A stretch of 64,000 nt of DNA from Paenibacillus kribbensis (GTDB lineage Bacteria; Bacillota; Bacilli; Paenibacillales; Paenibacillaceae), in NCBI RefSeq assembly GCF_002240415.1, contig NZ_CP020028.1, positions 4,489,501 through 4,553,500 on the forward strand, given 5' to 3'. The translations under genes were made by a program, and so were the position numbers. Within the stretch, counting starts at the first letter, position 1. The number at the start of each line of letters is the position of its first letter. The notes under the pieces are model-generated. The model saw nothing but the letters and a program-made list of their open reading frames with translations, made no database searches and was not told where the DNA came from. Below are positions 38,210-46,589 of this stretch, piece after piece.

Positions 38210-39154
38210 TTAGTTACCCTTCCATGGGTTGAGCATCATCGGGATGTATTCCGTTGATGCAAGGTCAAACGCAATGTACTCAATGTCTTGTAGTTTAAAG
38301 GATTTATAGTTTTTTATGCCTTGAAAGAGCTCATCACCTGATGAATAAATTGGGTAGTAAATCATCTTTGTACCGTCTCCGTTATCTTGCGTAATCTCTC
38401 TCAAAGGAGAACGAAGACGTGTATCCCTGTTCTTGGTCAGGTAAAAAATGCTACCTGCAGTAGAATTAGTCTTCATTCTGATTCTCAGGTAAGGAACACC
38501 CTTTGGAGACGTATACGGCTCGACAGAGTAAATATCGTGCAATAGCTTTATAGGTAAGTCAGACTGTTTAAAGAGCACTACTTTTTCATACGGCTTACCT
38601 GTAATATCGTTGATGAGGTTGGGAATAGTGTTGATCGCCTTCTTATACGGCTCAATACTCACCGCCTGATGCCCCGTATCCTCCAGCGCAGCGATTTCCT
38701 TCTTCCCGATCCAGACCCAGCGGCTGACCTTATCCCATTCCACCGTCTGGCCCAAGCCTTCACTTACTAACCGCAGCGGTACAAAAGTACGGTTTTGCTT
38801 CAAAATAATCTTCGTTTCGTATGTTTTGGTCTGTCCGTCCACAGTAGCGGTGTTTTGTCCGACTGTCATGTTAACAGCATGTGTATCATTTTTGATTGAC
38901 ACGGCTAATAGACCGTCTGTTTTCTCCCAACCTACCTTGGCCCCCAGCGCCTCGGATACAAAACGAATGGGAACCATCACGTAATCATTACTATCCTGAA
39001 AAGGCTTAGCATCCGGGAACTGTATCTTTTTCGCGTTTAACAAGACCTCAATCGGTTGGGAGCTGCTGGCCGCCTCTGTCGTTGGCATTGTACTTGTCGC
39101 GCCCCATAGCAACGTAACCGTAGTCAAACTCAGCATCCATTTTTTTATACTCAT
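38210..39154 (-). CDS. Secreted stalk-domain (copper amine oxidase N-like) protein
   Basis: The 314-residue exported protein has a signal peptide (MSIKKWMLSLTTVTLLWGA, cleavage near TEAASSS). Two copies of the stalk domain found at the N-terminus of copper amine oxidase-like proteins follow at about residues 36-150. They are recognisable by VPIRFVSEALGAKVGWE and VPLRLVSEGLGQTVEWD. No catalytic amine oxidase domain is present. The remaining C-terminal half, roughly 160-314, is not recognised. It begins at ATG 39154 behind AAAGGGG. It forms a two-gene unit with the 1093-residue secreted protein and may help to assemble or anchor it; this is inferred from position. Confidence 0.85.
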   Translation of the reverse strand: MSIKKWMLSLTTVTLLWGATSTMPTTEAASSSQPIEVLLNAKKIQFPDAKPFQDSNDYVMVPIRFVSEALGAKVGWEKTDGLLAVSIKNDTHAVNMTVGQNTATVDGQTKTYETKIILKQNRTFVPLRLVSEGLGQTVEWDKVSRWVWIGKKEIAALEDTGHQAVSIEPYKKAINTIPNLINDITGKPYEKVVLFKQSDLPIKLLHDIYSVEPYTSPKGVPYLRIRMKTNSTAGSIFYLTKNRDTRLRSPLREITQDNGDGTKMIYYPIYSSGDELFQGIKNYKSFKLQDIEYIAFDLASTEYIPMMLNPWKGN

Positions 39155-39599
39155 CTCTCTATCCCCTTTGTCTGCTTATACTCCAAACTATGTATATCAA
39201 CCCTGCTCTCATAGACTTATCGCATCCCCACTTTCGGAAAATAATGGATTCCAACTTATTTATTATATGGTTTCCCTATTACAAAATCTATAAGGAAAAC
39301 TTCTAAATATATAGACATTCTAAAAAAGCCATATCATATCTATATCAACCGAACTCGAAAAATGAATATAAAAACAGAGTAGGCGGAATAGTGCTAAACC
39401 AACAAAAAAGGGCTGCTTCTCCCTAGTTAAGGAAGAAACAGCCCGTGTGCTTCACGCGCAAATGACTATGAATAAATCAGTTCATATAATAATCGATGTT
39501 CCAACATCATCCAATATTTCCTCTATCATAAATCATGGTCGACTAAAAATCAAACGTTATTTTTACTCGCAAAACATCTCAAATGACATCTATCCAATA
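39155..39599. other. Intergenic region upstream of the stalk-domain gene
   Basis: The part near 39155-39400 is AT-rich and should hold the stalk-gene promoter; I saw no clear operator. The terminator of the hydroxyproline operon is at 39404-39444. A 14-residue minus-strand frame at 39466-39510 behind AGAGGAAA is too short to call. A plus-strand frame at 39447-39692 starts with GTG, has no ribosome binding site and is antisense to the small ORF. Confidence 0.4.
39404..39444 (-). terminator. Terminator of the hydroxyproline operon
   Basis: GGGCTG and TTCT pair with AGAA and CAGCCC around a 13-base loop, and the minus-strand stem is followed by six T residues. It lies about 300 bases beyond the last large gene but only 155 bases beyond the small ORF at 39600-39674. 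Confidence 0.85.
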
Positions 39600-39674
39600 C
39601 TAACCTTCAGCCAATACGATCTCGTTCAGTGCGAACGGTCTTGCTTTCATATGTGCTTTGGCTTTAAGCGTCAT
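39600..39674 (-). CDS. Candidate 24-residue small protein at the end of the hydroxyproline operon
   Basis: This minus-strand frame, too short for usual gene callers, starts at ATG 39674 behind AAGGAGG at a spacing of 8, one of the strongest ribosome binding sites in the window. It encodes MTLKAKAHMKARPFALNEIV followed by LAEG. The peptide is basic in its first half (three Lys, one Arg, one His) and ends acidic. It sits 64 bases after the D-hydroxyproline dehydrogenase alpha gene and before the operon terminator. I do not recognise it. It could be a small regulatory or subunit peptide, a peptide precursor, or chance. Confidence 0.45.
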   Translation of the reverse strand: MTLKAKAHMKARPFALNEIVLAEG

Positions 39675-39738
39675 CTTCCGTTCCTCCTTTAAGGCGGGGA
39701 TGTAAAAAAAGCAAGCGCATATTAGGCATAACGAGCGA

Positions 39739-40962
39739 TTATACGCCGCTGCCGCAGGTTTGCTCCCACTGCTGGTACAGCTGCGTTCGCGCCTCTGTAA
39801 TGCCGGGATGAAACTGAATCAGCGCGTGCTTCCGTGTAAAATCGACCTCACGGATCGCCTCCTGCACCCGCTGTTCCCCCTTGGCTCCGCCGAGCCCGGC
39901 GGCGTGGACCATGGAAGCGGCGGCTAATCGGCCTTGGGCCATGGCGACCAGCCCGCTTTCGATGCCGGTAATATTGCCGGCAACGTACAGCCCTTTGAGC
40001 GAGGTTTCCATTCGCTCACCATGCAGTGGAACATGCCCGCCCAGCTCGGGGCTGTACACGAATTTGCACCCGGCTACCGCCGCCAGCTCGGCGAGCGGAT
40101 ACAGTCCGCCGCTCAGCGCCACGAAGTCGGCGGGTTCGACGCGCTCGCTGCCGGGTATAGGCGAGCCGTCCGGTTTAACGTGGACCAAGGTCACGGATTC
40201 GACCCGGTCCTGCCCGTTGACGGACAGCACTGCCGTCCGCAAACGGACTGGAATATCCCACAGACGGAAGCCTCTGTGGGGATAGCAGCGCGCGATGAGG
40301 CCCTCCATCCGCATCGCCGCTGCCAGCTTGCCGCCAGCACGCATCCATGCGGCCGGAGCCAGCCCCGACAGCTGCAGCAGCAGCTTCGCGGAGGCTGTCG
40401 GATCTGCCGCCGCACCAGCTAGCGGATTGGTGCATGGCAGTGTAATCGCCGCCACCTTCACCCCGGCGACGGACAGCTCACGCGCAATCGTCATGGACAG
40501 GACGTTCATGCCTACAATAATGCCGCGTTCCCCCGGCTTAACATAATGAACGTTGGTCATCACCTGCGCGGCCCCGATGGACATCACGCCCGGCAGCGTC
40601 CAGCCGTCCAGCGGAACGGGAATTTCGGCGGCTCCGGTCGCCAGTAATACGTAGTCGGCAGTGAATAATCCACAGGAGGTGGAAATTTCCCATGTTGTCG
40701 TATACTCCATGCCATGTACCGATACGCCACAGCGGATATCCACCCCAAGCTCGCTGCAACGGGTGATCAGTTCATCCGAAACATGTTTCCCGACCCACCA
40801 GCCTTTGCTGCCTTCCTCATGATATTGTCCGGGCATCCGTCCGCCCGGTTCGGTAAACTCATCTAGTACCGTGACTGGCAATCCTTGTTCAGCTGCTGTA
40901 GCCGCTGCTGACAACCCGGCGGGACCTGCTCCAATGACGATGAGATGCGCCATTTTATTCAT
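39739..40962 (-). CDS. FAD/NAD(P)-dependent oxidoreductase, probable D-hydroxyproline dehydrogenase alpha-type subunit
   Basis: The 407-residue flavoprotein has a dinucleotide-binding motif at the very start (VIGAGPAGLSAAATA), LLATGAAEIP in the middle and a second nucleotide site near GERGIIVGMN. It resembles the HcnB/SoxA-type and LhpF-like subunits that combine with a DAO-family flavoprotein and a small ferredoxin-like protein to oxidise amino acids. Here those partners lie at 45202-46422 and 40959-41294. The start at 40962 overlaps the preceding stop as ATGA and has a GGGAGA site. It would pass electrons from D-hydroxyproline to the respiratory chain or another acceptor; this is inferred from the cluster. 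Confidence 0.85.
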   Translation of the reverse strand: MNKMAHLIVIGAGPAGLSAAATAAEQGLPVTVLDEFTEPGGRMPGQYHEEGSKGWWVGKHVSDELITRCSELGVDIRCGVSVHGMEYTTTWEISTSCGLFTADYVLLATGAAEIPVPLDGWTLPGVMSIGAAQVMTNVHYVKPGERGIIVGMNVLSMTIARELSVAGVKVAAITLPCTNPLAGAAADPTASAKLLLQLSGLAPAAWMRAGGKLAAAMRMEGLIARCYPHRGFRLWDIPVRLRTAVLSVNGQDRVESVTLVHVKPDGSPIPGSERVEPADFVALSGGLYPLAELAAVAGCKFVYSPELGGHVPLHGERMETSLKGLYVAGNITGIESGLVAMAQGRLAAASMVHAAGLGGAKGEQRVQEAIREVDFTRKHALIQFHPGITEARTQLYQQWEQTCGSGV

Positions 40963-41294
40963 GTCACGATTCTCCCTGTAATTTCATTCGAAAGCTGTCT
41001 GCCTGTTTCGACGATCATGCCTTCCTCCAACCGGGTCAGACAGGAGCGGACAGTACCGAGCGGATGAACCGTCAGGCGGCATTCGTTACAGTGCCCAATG
41101 GCGCAGTATACGCCCCTGGCCGTGCCGGATTCCTCATGCCTTCTCAGCAAACGAACGCCGCTTGCCAGCAGCGCTGCCGCGAGCGGCTCTCCAGCCAATC
41201 CTTTCATGGGACGACCATCGAAAACGAAAGACACCTGCCGCCGCTCCGGCTTCGGTCCCAAAATAGGATGGTTCACAATACGTACGCGACTCAT
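40959..41294 (-). CDS. Small [2Fe-2S] subunit of the D-hydroxyproline dehydrogenase
   Basis: The 111-residue plant-type ferredoxin-like protein (Fer2_4/HcnA type) has four cysteines in the family pattern: Cys64, Cys69 and Cys72 in YCAIGHCNECRL and Cys85 in RSCLTRLEEG. Such small subunits link the two flavoproteins in sarcosine oxidase-like and LhpBEF-type dehydrogenases. Its start and stop overlap the neighbouring genes by four bases each (ATGA), which indicates a strictly coupled complex. Confidence 0.88.
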   Translation of the reverse strand: MSRVRIVNHPILGPKPERRQVSFVFDGRPMKGLAGEPLAAALLASGVRLLRRHEESGTARGVYCAIGHCNECRLTVHPLGTVRSCLTRLEEGMIVETGRQLSNEITGRIVT

Positions 41295-41788
41295 AAAGAA
41301 CCTCCTTCTGCCAGCTGACCAAACGTCACGGGACGTACCGGAGGTCTTTGCGATAATAGCTCTGCCTCCCTGCGGGCAGCGGGATATTGACTATAAAACC
41401 AAGTCTCTACCAGTTGTCTGCATACCCTGCCCTGACACGCTCCCATCGTGACTCGCGTAGCCATTTTAAGCTGGCGCACCGTCTCCGCTCCCATATGGCA
41501 AGCCTGCTCCAGCTGTGCCAAGCTCACTTCTTCACAGCGGCATACAAGCAAATGACTTGATGCGCCAAGCGCTCCGGACTGTCCCCCCTGTGAATCAGTA
41601 TATGGATTGCCTGTATTCGGATTGCCTGCATACCGGGCATCTCCATACCGCGTCTCATCATTTCTAGTCTCTACACATCCAGTCTCATTATATCGGGTCG
41701 CTACACATCCAGGCTCTTCATATCGGGTCCCTTCACCCTGTACCTCCGTTCCAACCGACTCACCTCGTCCCGTCGCCCGTTTACTCAT
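41291..41788 (-). CDS. BFD-like [2Fe-2S] protein with a repeat-built N-terminal extension
   Basis: The 165-residue protein has a C-terminal BFD-like [2Fe-2S] domain at about residues 80-127: Cys83 and Cys85 in LVCRCEEVSL, Cys118 and Cys123 in GACQGRVC. In related multi-subunit dehydrogenases this domain is usually fused to the HcnB-like subunit; here it is a separate gene. Residues 1-78 are low in complexity and contain near-repeats of ten residues (TRYEEPGCVA, TRYNETGCVE, TRNDETRYGD) coded by 30-base DNA repeats, then AGNPNTGNPYT. No ribosome binding site is obvious at ATG 41788, which overlaps the aldehyde dehydrogenase stop by 8 bases. A later start that skips the repeats cannot be excluded. 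Confidence 0.8.
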   Translation of the reverse strand: MSKRATGRGESVGTEVQGEGTRYEEPGCVATRYNETGCVETRNDETRYGDARYAGNPNTGNPYTDSQGGQSGALGASSHLLVCRCEEVSLAQLEQACHMGAETVRQLKMATRVTMGACQGRVCRQLVETWFYSQYPAARREAELLSQRPPVRPVTFGQLAEGGSL

Positions 41789-43217
41789 AGCTGATTGCGC
41801 AGGTTTTAATCGCTGAATAAAAATCCAGCGCCGCCTGCCCCTGTTCCCGGGTATGTGAGCTGGACTGCTTCAGACCGCCGAACGGAGCTTGATATTCGAC
41901 ACCCGCCGTCTCCTGATTGACTCGGACCATTCCAGCGTCCGCTTCATCCAGAAAGCGATGAGCCAGCCGCAAATCACGGGTAAATAATGAAGCACTCAGT
42001 CCGTAAATAGACGCATTGCAGAGTCGAATGGCATCCTCAAAATCGTCCGCCTGCATTACACCGACCACAGGCCCAAAAATTTCCTCCTGAATCAACGGAT
42101 GGGACGAGTCCAGCCCGGCTGCCACCAACGGACGCACATAGTACCCGTCATCTGTCGCGGCGCCGACTCCGCCTTCAACCAAAATGTCCGTTTCCCGTCG
42201 AGCCAGCGACACATAGGACATGACCTTCTCATACTGGCCTGCGGATGCGACAGGCCCGAGATACGCGCCGGGGTCCAGTGCCGGGGCCATATGGATCTTT
42301 GCCACCGCGTGGCGCAAGGCTTCTGTAAACGCGTCATAGACAGACCGCTCGACAATCACGCGGCTGGTGGCCGTGCATTTTTGTCCGGCTGACCGAAAGG
42401 CACCGCTGGCAATCATCGCTACCGCCTGCGCCATATCCGCGTCCTTCAGCACGATCGCGGCATTCTTACCGCCCATCTCGGTCTGGTATTTGATGTTCCG
42501 ACGTGCGCACCGCTCGGCAATGCCCAATCCCGTCTTCGTAGAACCCGTGAAGCTGACCGCTTCCAGTACCGGGAGTTCCAGCAAGGCATCGCCAATACGG
42601 CTTCCCTGCCCAATGAGGAGATTCAGCACGCCAGGCGGAAGCTGCACCGCTTCAAACAACTCCGCAATCCGTACCGCCGTTAATGAGGCATGCTCGGCGG
42701 GCTTCCAGATGACTGTGTTTCCGCACAGGAGCGCGGGCGCGATTTTCCACAAGGGAATAGCTACCGGGAAGTTCCACGGAGTAATAAGAGCAGTCACACC
42801 CAGCGGAATGCGCTTCGTGTATTGGAGTACTCCCGGCTCATTCGACGGAATGACCGTACCGATCGAACGTACACCCTCTGCTGCGTAGTATCGAAGCAGA
42901 TGGACGCCGCGCATCACCTCTCCGCGCATCTCGGTAATCGGCTTCCCCATTTCCCGGCTGGCCAGCTCCGCCAAATCGGACAGATTCGCCTCCAGCAAAC
43001 CGGCTGCCTTGAACAGATAAGCCCCCCGCGCCGCCGGACTCAAAGCCGCCCAGCCCGCTTGTGCCAGCCGTGCCGCTTCTCCTGACTGTGCAATATCAGC
43101 CTCAGTGGAAAAATGAACGACTCCCACCTCCTCCTTTAACGCTGAAGGGTTGCGAACCACCATTTCTTCGCCGGAAGGACTCAGCCACTCGCCGCCAATC
43201 CAATTTCGGCTTTCCAT
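41781..43217 (-). CDS. Aldehyde dehydrogenase, probable alpha-ketoglutarate semialdehyde dehydrogenase
   Basis: The 478-residue NAD(P)-dependent aldehyde dehydrogenase has the oxyanion Asn in PWNFPVAIP, the NAD loop FTGSTKTG, Glu247 in TEMGGKN and the catalytic Cys281 in SAGQKCTATS. In hydroxyproline catabolism this enzyme performs the last step, 2,5-dioxopentanoate to 2-oxoglutarate. ATG 43217 has GGAGG 8 bases upstream. An ATG five codons earlier (43232) overlaps the upstream stop as TGATG but lacks a ribosome binding site. The specific substrate is inferred from the deaminase and epimerase neighbours. Confidence 0.92.
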   Translation of the reverse strand: MESRNWIGGEWLSPSGEEMVVRNPSALKEEVGVVHFSTEADIAQSGEAARLAQAGWAALSPAARGAYLFKAAGLLEANLSDLAELASREMGKPITEMRGEVMRGVHLLRYYAAEGVRSIGTVIPSNEPGVLQYTKRIPLGVTALITPWNFPVAIPLWKIAPALLCGNTVIWKPAEHASLTAVRIAELFEAVQLPPGVLNLLIGQGSRIGDALLELPVLEAVSFTGSTKTGLGIAERCARRNIKYQTEMGGKNAAIVLKDADMAQAVAMIASGAFRSAGQKCTATSRVIVERSVYDAFTEALRHAVAKIHMAPALDPGAYLGPVASAGQYEKVMSYVSLARRETDILVEGGVGAATDDGYYVRPLVAAGLDSSHPLIQEEIFGPVVGVMQADDFEDAIRLCNASIYGLSASLFTRDLRLAHRFLDEADAGMVRVNQETAGVEYQAPFGGLKQSSSHTREQGQAALDFYSAIKTCAISYE

Positions 43218-43231
43218 CGCCTTCACCTCCA

Positions 43232-44119
43232 TCAGGATGAAACCCCGCTCGGACGAACCGCCGCCTCAAAAGCTTCGCGAATACGGTCGTAATCCGCCTG
43301 CGGCAGCGCAAGTCTGGGCGGACGTGTCGGGCCGACCGGGAATCCGGCCAGCTCCATCATATATTTGATGGACTGCACCAGTTGTGGGCTAGCATCATAG
43401 TGGAACAGCGGCAATAGCCTGCGATACAACGCAGAAGCTTCCGCCATATTTCCCGCCTGCGCAAACCGGAACAGCTCTACCCCTTCCTTGGGCAGTGCAT
43501 TAGGCACGCCCGAAATCCAGCCTGTCGCGCCGAATAATGCCCCCTCCATCGCCAGATTATCCACCCCGATCATGACCTCCAGCTCTGTCTTCTCCAAAAT
43601 AGCGTGAATACGTCGCACATCACCGGAAAATTCCTTGACTGCTACGATATTTTCAATTCGTGACAGGTCTGCAAGAATATCTGGAGTCAGGTCAACCTTG
43701 TAATCATGGGGATTGTTGTACGCTATGATCGGCAAGCCCACCTCCGATAACGCTTCAAAATGGGCCGTTACCTCATGGGGCAGCGGATTGTAATTAATAG
43801 GCGGCAGCGCCATGACACCAGCAGCTCCGGCATCCTTGGCATGCTGAACCCAATGCACTGCCTGCCTGGTGGATGGAGCCGCAGAGCCAACAACGACCGG
43901 GACACGCCCTGCCGCAGCATCAATCACCGTATGCACCACCTGCGACCGTTCTTCCGGGGACAACGCCGCATACTCCCCCAGTGATCCTGTGGGGACCAGT
44001 CCGCTAATGCCGTTCGCAATCAGATGCTCACACAACTCGGCCAGACACTTGTAGTCGACCTCCAGCTCTGCCGTGAACGGTGTAACCAAGGCCACATATA
44101 CACCTTCAAAACGTGCCAT
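43232..44119 (-). CDS. DapA-family enzyme, probable pyrroline-4-hydroxy-2-carboxylate deaminase
   Basis: The 295-residue (beta/alpha)8 aldolase-superfamily protein has Schiff-base Lys162 in AVKEFSGD, Tyr134 in IIAYNNP and the N-terminal GLVPTGSLGEYAALSPEER. In the hydroxyproline pathway the enzyme dehydrates and deaminates 1-pyrroline-4-hydroxy-2-carboxylate to 2,5-dioxopentanoate. Dihydrodipicolinate synthase, KDG aldolase and N-acetylneuraminate lyase share the fold, so the assignment rests on its place between the epimerase and the semialdehyde dehydrogenase. Confidence 0.9.
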   Translation of the reverse strand: MARFEGVYVALVTPFTAELEVDYKCLAELCEHLIANGISGLVPTGSLGEYAALSPEERSQVVHTVIDAAAGRVPVVVGSAAPSTRQAVHWVQHAKDAGAAGVMALPPINYNPLPHEVTAHFEALSEVGLPIIAYNNPHDYKVDLTPDILADLSRIENIVAVKEFSGDVRRIHAILEKTELEVMIGVDNLAMEGALFGATGWISGVPNALPKEGVELFRFAQAGNMAEASALYRRLLPLFHYDASPQLVQSIKYMMELAGFPVGPTRPPRLALPQADYDRIREAFEAAVRPSGVSS

Positions 44120-44185
44120 TTACTCACCAACCCTTTCCCATTTTTATATTCAGCATTTTGCATCATTCGATTCCCGGCACTATAC

Positions 44186-45205
44186 TCACATCAGTAAAAA
44201 TCCTTCTCTCAGCGGGTCCTTCGGATCAAGCACAAATTGATGATGTCCTGTTACCCAGGCCGAGCCTGTAATTTGCGGGACCACCGCCGGATAAGGACCT
44301 ACCTGTGTTTCGCCCACAATTTCAGCCCGGAACATGGAGCCTGTGATACTTTCGTGTACAAACGACTCATTTAAGCCCAGCTTTCCCTTGGCATGCAGCA
44401 CTGCTACCTTGGCCGAGGTTCCTGTGCCACAAGGGGAACGGTCGATACCTCCCGGCGGAATGACGACGACATTGCGGCAATCGGCCTGTGGAGCCACAGG
44501 CTCCCCGTAAAATTCAATATGGGTCAATCCCTGAATAACCGGATTCTCAGGATGGACTACCTCAATAGCAGCATTCACCGTTTCCCGAATCCGGACCGCC
44601 GTCCGTACAATCTCTGCCGCATTGCTTTGCTCCAACGCAAGATCGATGGAAGCCGCCTCTACAATGCCGTAAAAGTTGCCTCCATACGCAATATCCAGCA
44701 CGACTTGGCCGATACCCTCTACATCGACCTCCACCTCACGGCGGTACACAAAGGAAGGGATGTTCGTGAACGTTACTTGCCGCACCTTGCCCGTATCCAC
44801 CTCCAGCCGCACTTGAACCGGACCTGCCGGAGTATCCAGCAGTACAGACTTTTTATCCGCAGCAATCAGTCCACCTTCCATTAGCGCCGTGCATACTCCA
44901 ATCGTATCGTGACCGCACATCGGCAAATAACCGCCAGTCTCTATAAAGACTACACCGATATCGGCATCTGGATGGCATGGCTCTGTTAAAATACAGCCCG
45001 ACATGACCTCATGGCCCCGCGGCTCGAACATCAGCAGACGGCGAAAATCATCATGATGCGCTGCCATGTAAGTCATCTTTTCCAGCATCGTATGACCTAC
45101 CAGCTTAGGTGCGCCGTGAATGACCGTCCGCGTCGGATTTCCTCCGGTGTGGGTATCAATCGTCGTAATCTTTCCTGATATAGCAAGCTTGCCTGGCACA
45201 CTCAT
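44186..45205 (-). CDS. 4-Hydroxyproline 2-epimerase (proline racemase family)
   Basis: The 339-residue cofactor-free epimerase turns trans-4-hydroxy-L-proline into cis-4-hydroxy-D-proline. Both catalytic cysteines are present: Cys97 in MCGHDTIG and Cys259 in DRSPCGTGT. A threonine at the second position would mean trans-3-hydroxyproline dehydratase, so that is excluded. Proline racemase itself is less likely because the next genes are hydroxyproline-specific. It starts inside the preceding stop codon (ATGA at 45202-45205), so it is coupled to the D-amino acid dehydrogenase gene. Confidence 0.94.
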   Translation of the reverse strand: MSVPGKLAISGKITTIDTHTGGNPTRTVIHGAPKLVGHTMLEKMTYMAAHHDDFRRLLMFEPRGHEVMSGCILTEPCHPDADIGVVFIETGGYLPMCGHDTIGVCTALMEGGLIAADKKSVLLDTPAGPVQVRLEVDTGKVRQVTFTNIPSFVYRREVEVDVEGIGQVVLDIAYGGNFYGIVEAASIDLALEQSNAAEIVRTAVRIRETVNAAIEVVHPENPVIQGLTHIEFYGEPVAPQADCRNVVVIPPGGIDRSPCGTGTSAKVAVLHAKGKLGLNESFVHESITGSMFRAEIVGETQVGPYPAVVPQITGSAWVTGHHQFVLDPKDPLREGFLLM

Positions 45206-46422
45206 CCGGTTACCTCCCCGTGAAACTCATGCCCGTTCTCATACCCGTTCAAAGCCTCCCCAAATCGGTCATATCGCAGCGGCTCTACCGGGATGCAAGT
45301 GGGTTCGCCGCGTACCATTTCGGACACCAGCTTGCCCGTGACAGCAGCGAGGCTAATGCCGTCCCCTTCATGGCCAGAAGCGATAAACAGCCCCGGCACT
45401 TCATCCACGGCTGATACAATCGGCAAATGATCAGGCGTCCATGGACGCAGGCCGGTATATGCCCTCAGCAGCGGCACGTTTGCCAGGGCTGGAAAAAAGC
45501 GTATCGCCCTGCGGGCAATTAAGCGGATCACCTGCTGATCGACCCCCGTATCCATACCAACAAACTGACGGCTGCTGCCGATCAGAATGTTTTGTGATGC
45601 GGTTGGCTCGAATACCAGCGCTACACCATATTTTTCATAAACCTCATCGACACTCCGCTGCCCGCCGAACTTGCTCATCAGGTACCCAAACTCCATCACC
45701 TTTCGCTTCCCGATCGAAGGCATTCGGGCAGACACCAGAATATGTCCTTTGCGCGGCATGATCGGAAGGCTCAAACCGAGTGAATGACCGATGCTGCGTG
45801 TCCACACACCTGCTGCCAATACCACGGTCCCCGCATGGATCACACCATTTGGCGTCTCCACTCCGCGGACGTTTCCCCCTTCGTCCTTGAGGACGAACCG
45901 TATCGGCGTGCGCGGCAATAGTCTGGCACCCATCCGACGCGCGGCGTTGGCCAGTGCATACGTCATCAGCACCGGATTTACGGTAGAATCTGTCGCACAC
46001 TCCAGCCCGCCCGGCAAATCTTTGGCCAAATGCGGCCATTCCTTCCGCAAAGCCTGCTGATCCAGCATGCGAAACGGAAGTCCCTCCTGCTGCTGACGGG
46101 CTACCCATTGCTCTGCCGCCTGCATCTCCTGCTCATTTTCACAGACCAAAATGCTGCCAGGCGCACGGTACTCAAACTCATCCTCCAGCTCCCTGGCCAG
46201 CTCTGCCACCAGCTCCTGCGATACCAGCGACATCCGGCTGTCAAATCCCGGCTCCTTGTCGATTGCCAGTATATTTCCATCACAACGGGACGAAGTGCCT
46301 CCGGCAATCTCTCCCCGCTCAGCCAGTACGACCTTCAAACCGGATTTAGCCGCATAATAAGCGATGGCCGCACCAATGATTCCACCGCCGACAATGACTA
46401 GATCCGCCGCGTCGTGTTTCAC
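45202..46422 (-). CDS. DAO-family FAD oxidoreductase, probable D-hydroxyproline dehydrogenase catalytic subunit
   Basis: The 406-residue flavoprotein opens with the Rossmann motif IVGGGIIGAAIAYYAAKSG and GGTSSRCDGN. It ends with the substrate-domain segment GLRPWTPDHLPIV and GLFIASGHEGDGI. This is the architecture of glycine, sarcosine and D-hydroxyproline oxidases. It should oxidise cis-4-hydroxy-D-proline to the pyrroline. The start is GTG 46422 with GGGAGG 8 bases upstream. It is the first gene of the catabolic block, and a triple direct repeat at 46511-46548 lies in its leader. Confidence 0.9.
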   Translation of the reverse strand: MKHDAADLVIVGGGIIGAAIAYYAAKSGLKVVLAERGEIAGGTSSRCDGNILAIDKEPGFDSRMSLVSQELVAELARELEDEFEYRAPGSILVCENEQEMQAAEQWVARQQQEGLPFRMLDQQALRKEWPHLAKDLPGGLECATDSTVNPVLMTYALANAARRMGARLLPRTPIRFVLKDEGGNVRGVETPNGVIHAGTVVLAAGVWTRSIGHSLGLSLPIMPRKGHILVSARMPSIGKRKVMEFGYLMSKFGGQRSVDEVYEKYGVALVFEPTASQNILIGSSRQFVGMDTGVDQQVIRLIARRAIRFFPALANVPLLRAYTGLRPWTPDHLPIVSAVDEVPGLFIASGHEGDGISLAAVTGKLVSEMVRGEPTCIPVEPLRYDRFGEALNGYENGHEFHGEVTG

Positions 46423-46510
46423 TCGCTTTTCCTCCCTTCGACCGTTTCAACCCGAATGTCGCAACACTCAGGTCGCTCTGCCCCAAATTTCAACCATGGT
46501 CGTCCAGTAG

Positions 46511-46548
46511 ATGTTAGCCCAGCTAAATGTTAGTCAGTCAAATGTAAG
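46511..46548. repeat. Triple direct repeat upstream of the hydroxyproline genes
   Basis: ATGTTAG at 46511-46517, ATGTTAG at 46527-46533 and ATGTAAG at 46542-46548 recur every 15-16 bases with similar flanks. The array lies about 90 bases upstream of the D-hydroxyproline dehydrogenase start, where a regulator binding site is expected. Confidence 0.55.
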
Positions 46549-46589
46549 CTCCGTCAGAAAATTCGGGGCAGCCGCGCTGGGAAATTCAG

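Noticed and set aside
39447..39692. 81-codon plus-strand frame
   Set aside because: It starts with GTG, has no ribosome binding site, and is antisense to the small ORF with the strong ribosome binding site.
41639..41728. CRISPR-like array
   Set aside because: The 30-base units are contiguous, diverged, in frame and lack spacers. They are coding minisatellite-like repeats.
44186..45205. Reading the epimerase as trans-3-hydroxyproline dehydratase
   Set aside because: That enzyme has Thr in place of the second catalytic Cys. Here both Cys97 and Cys259 are present.
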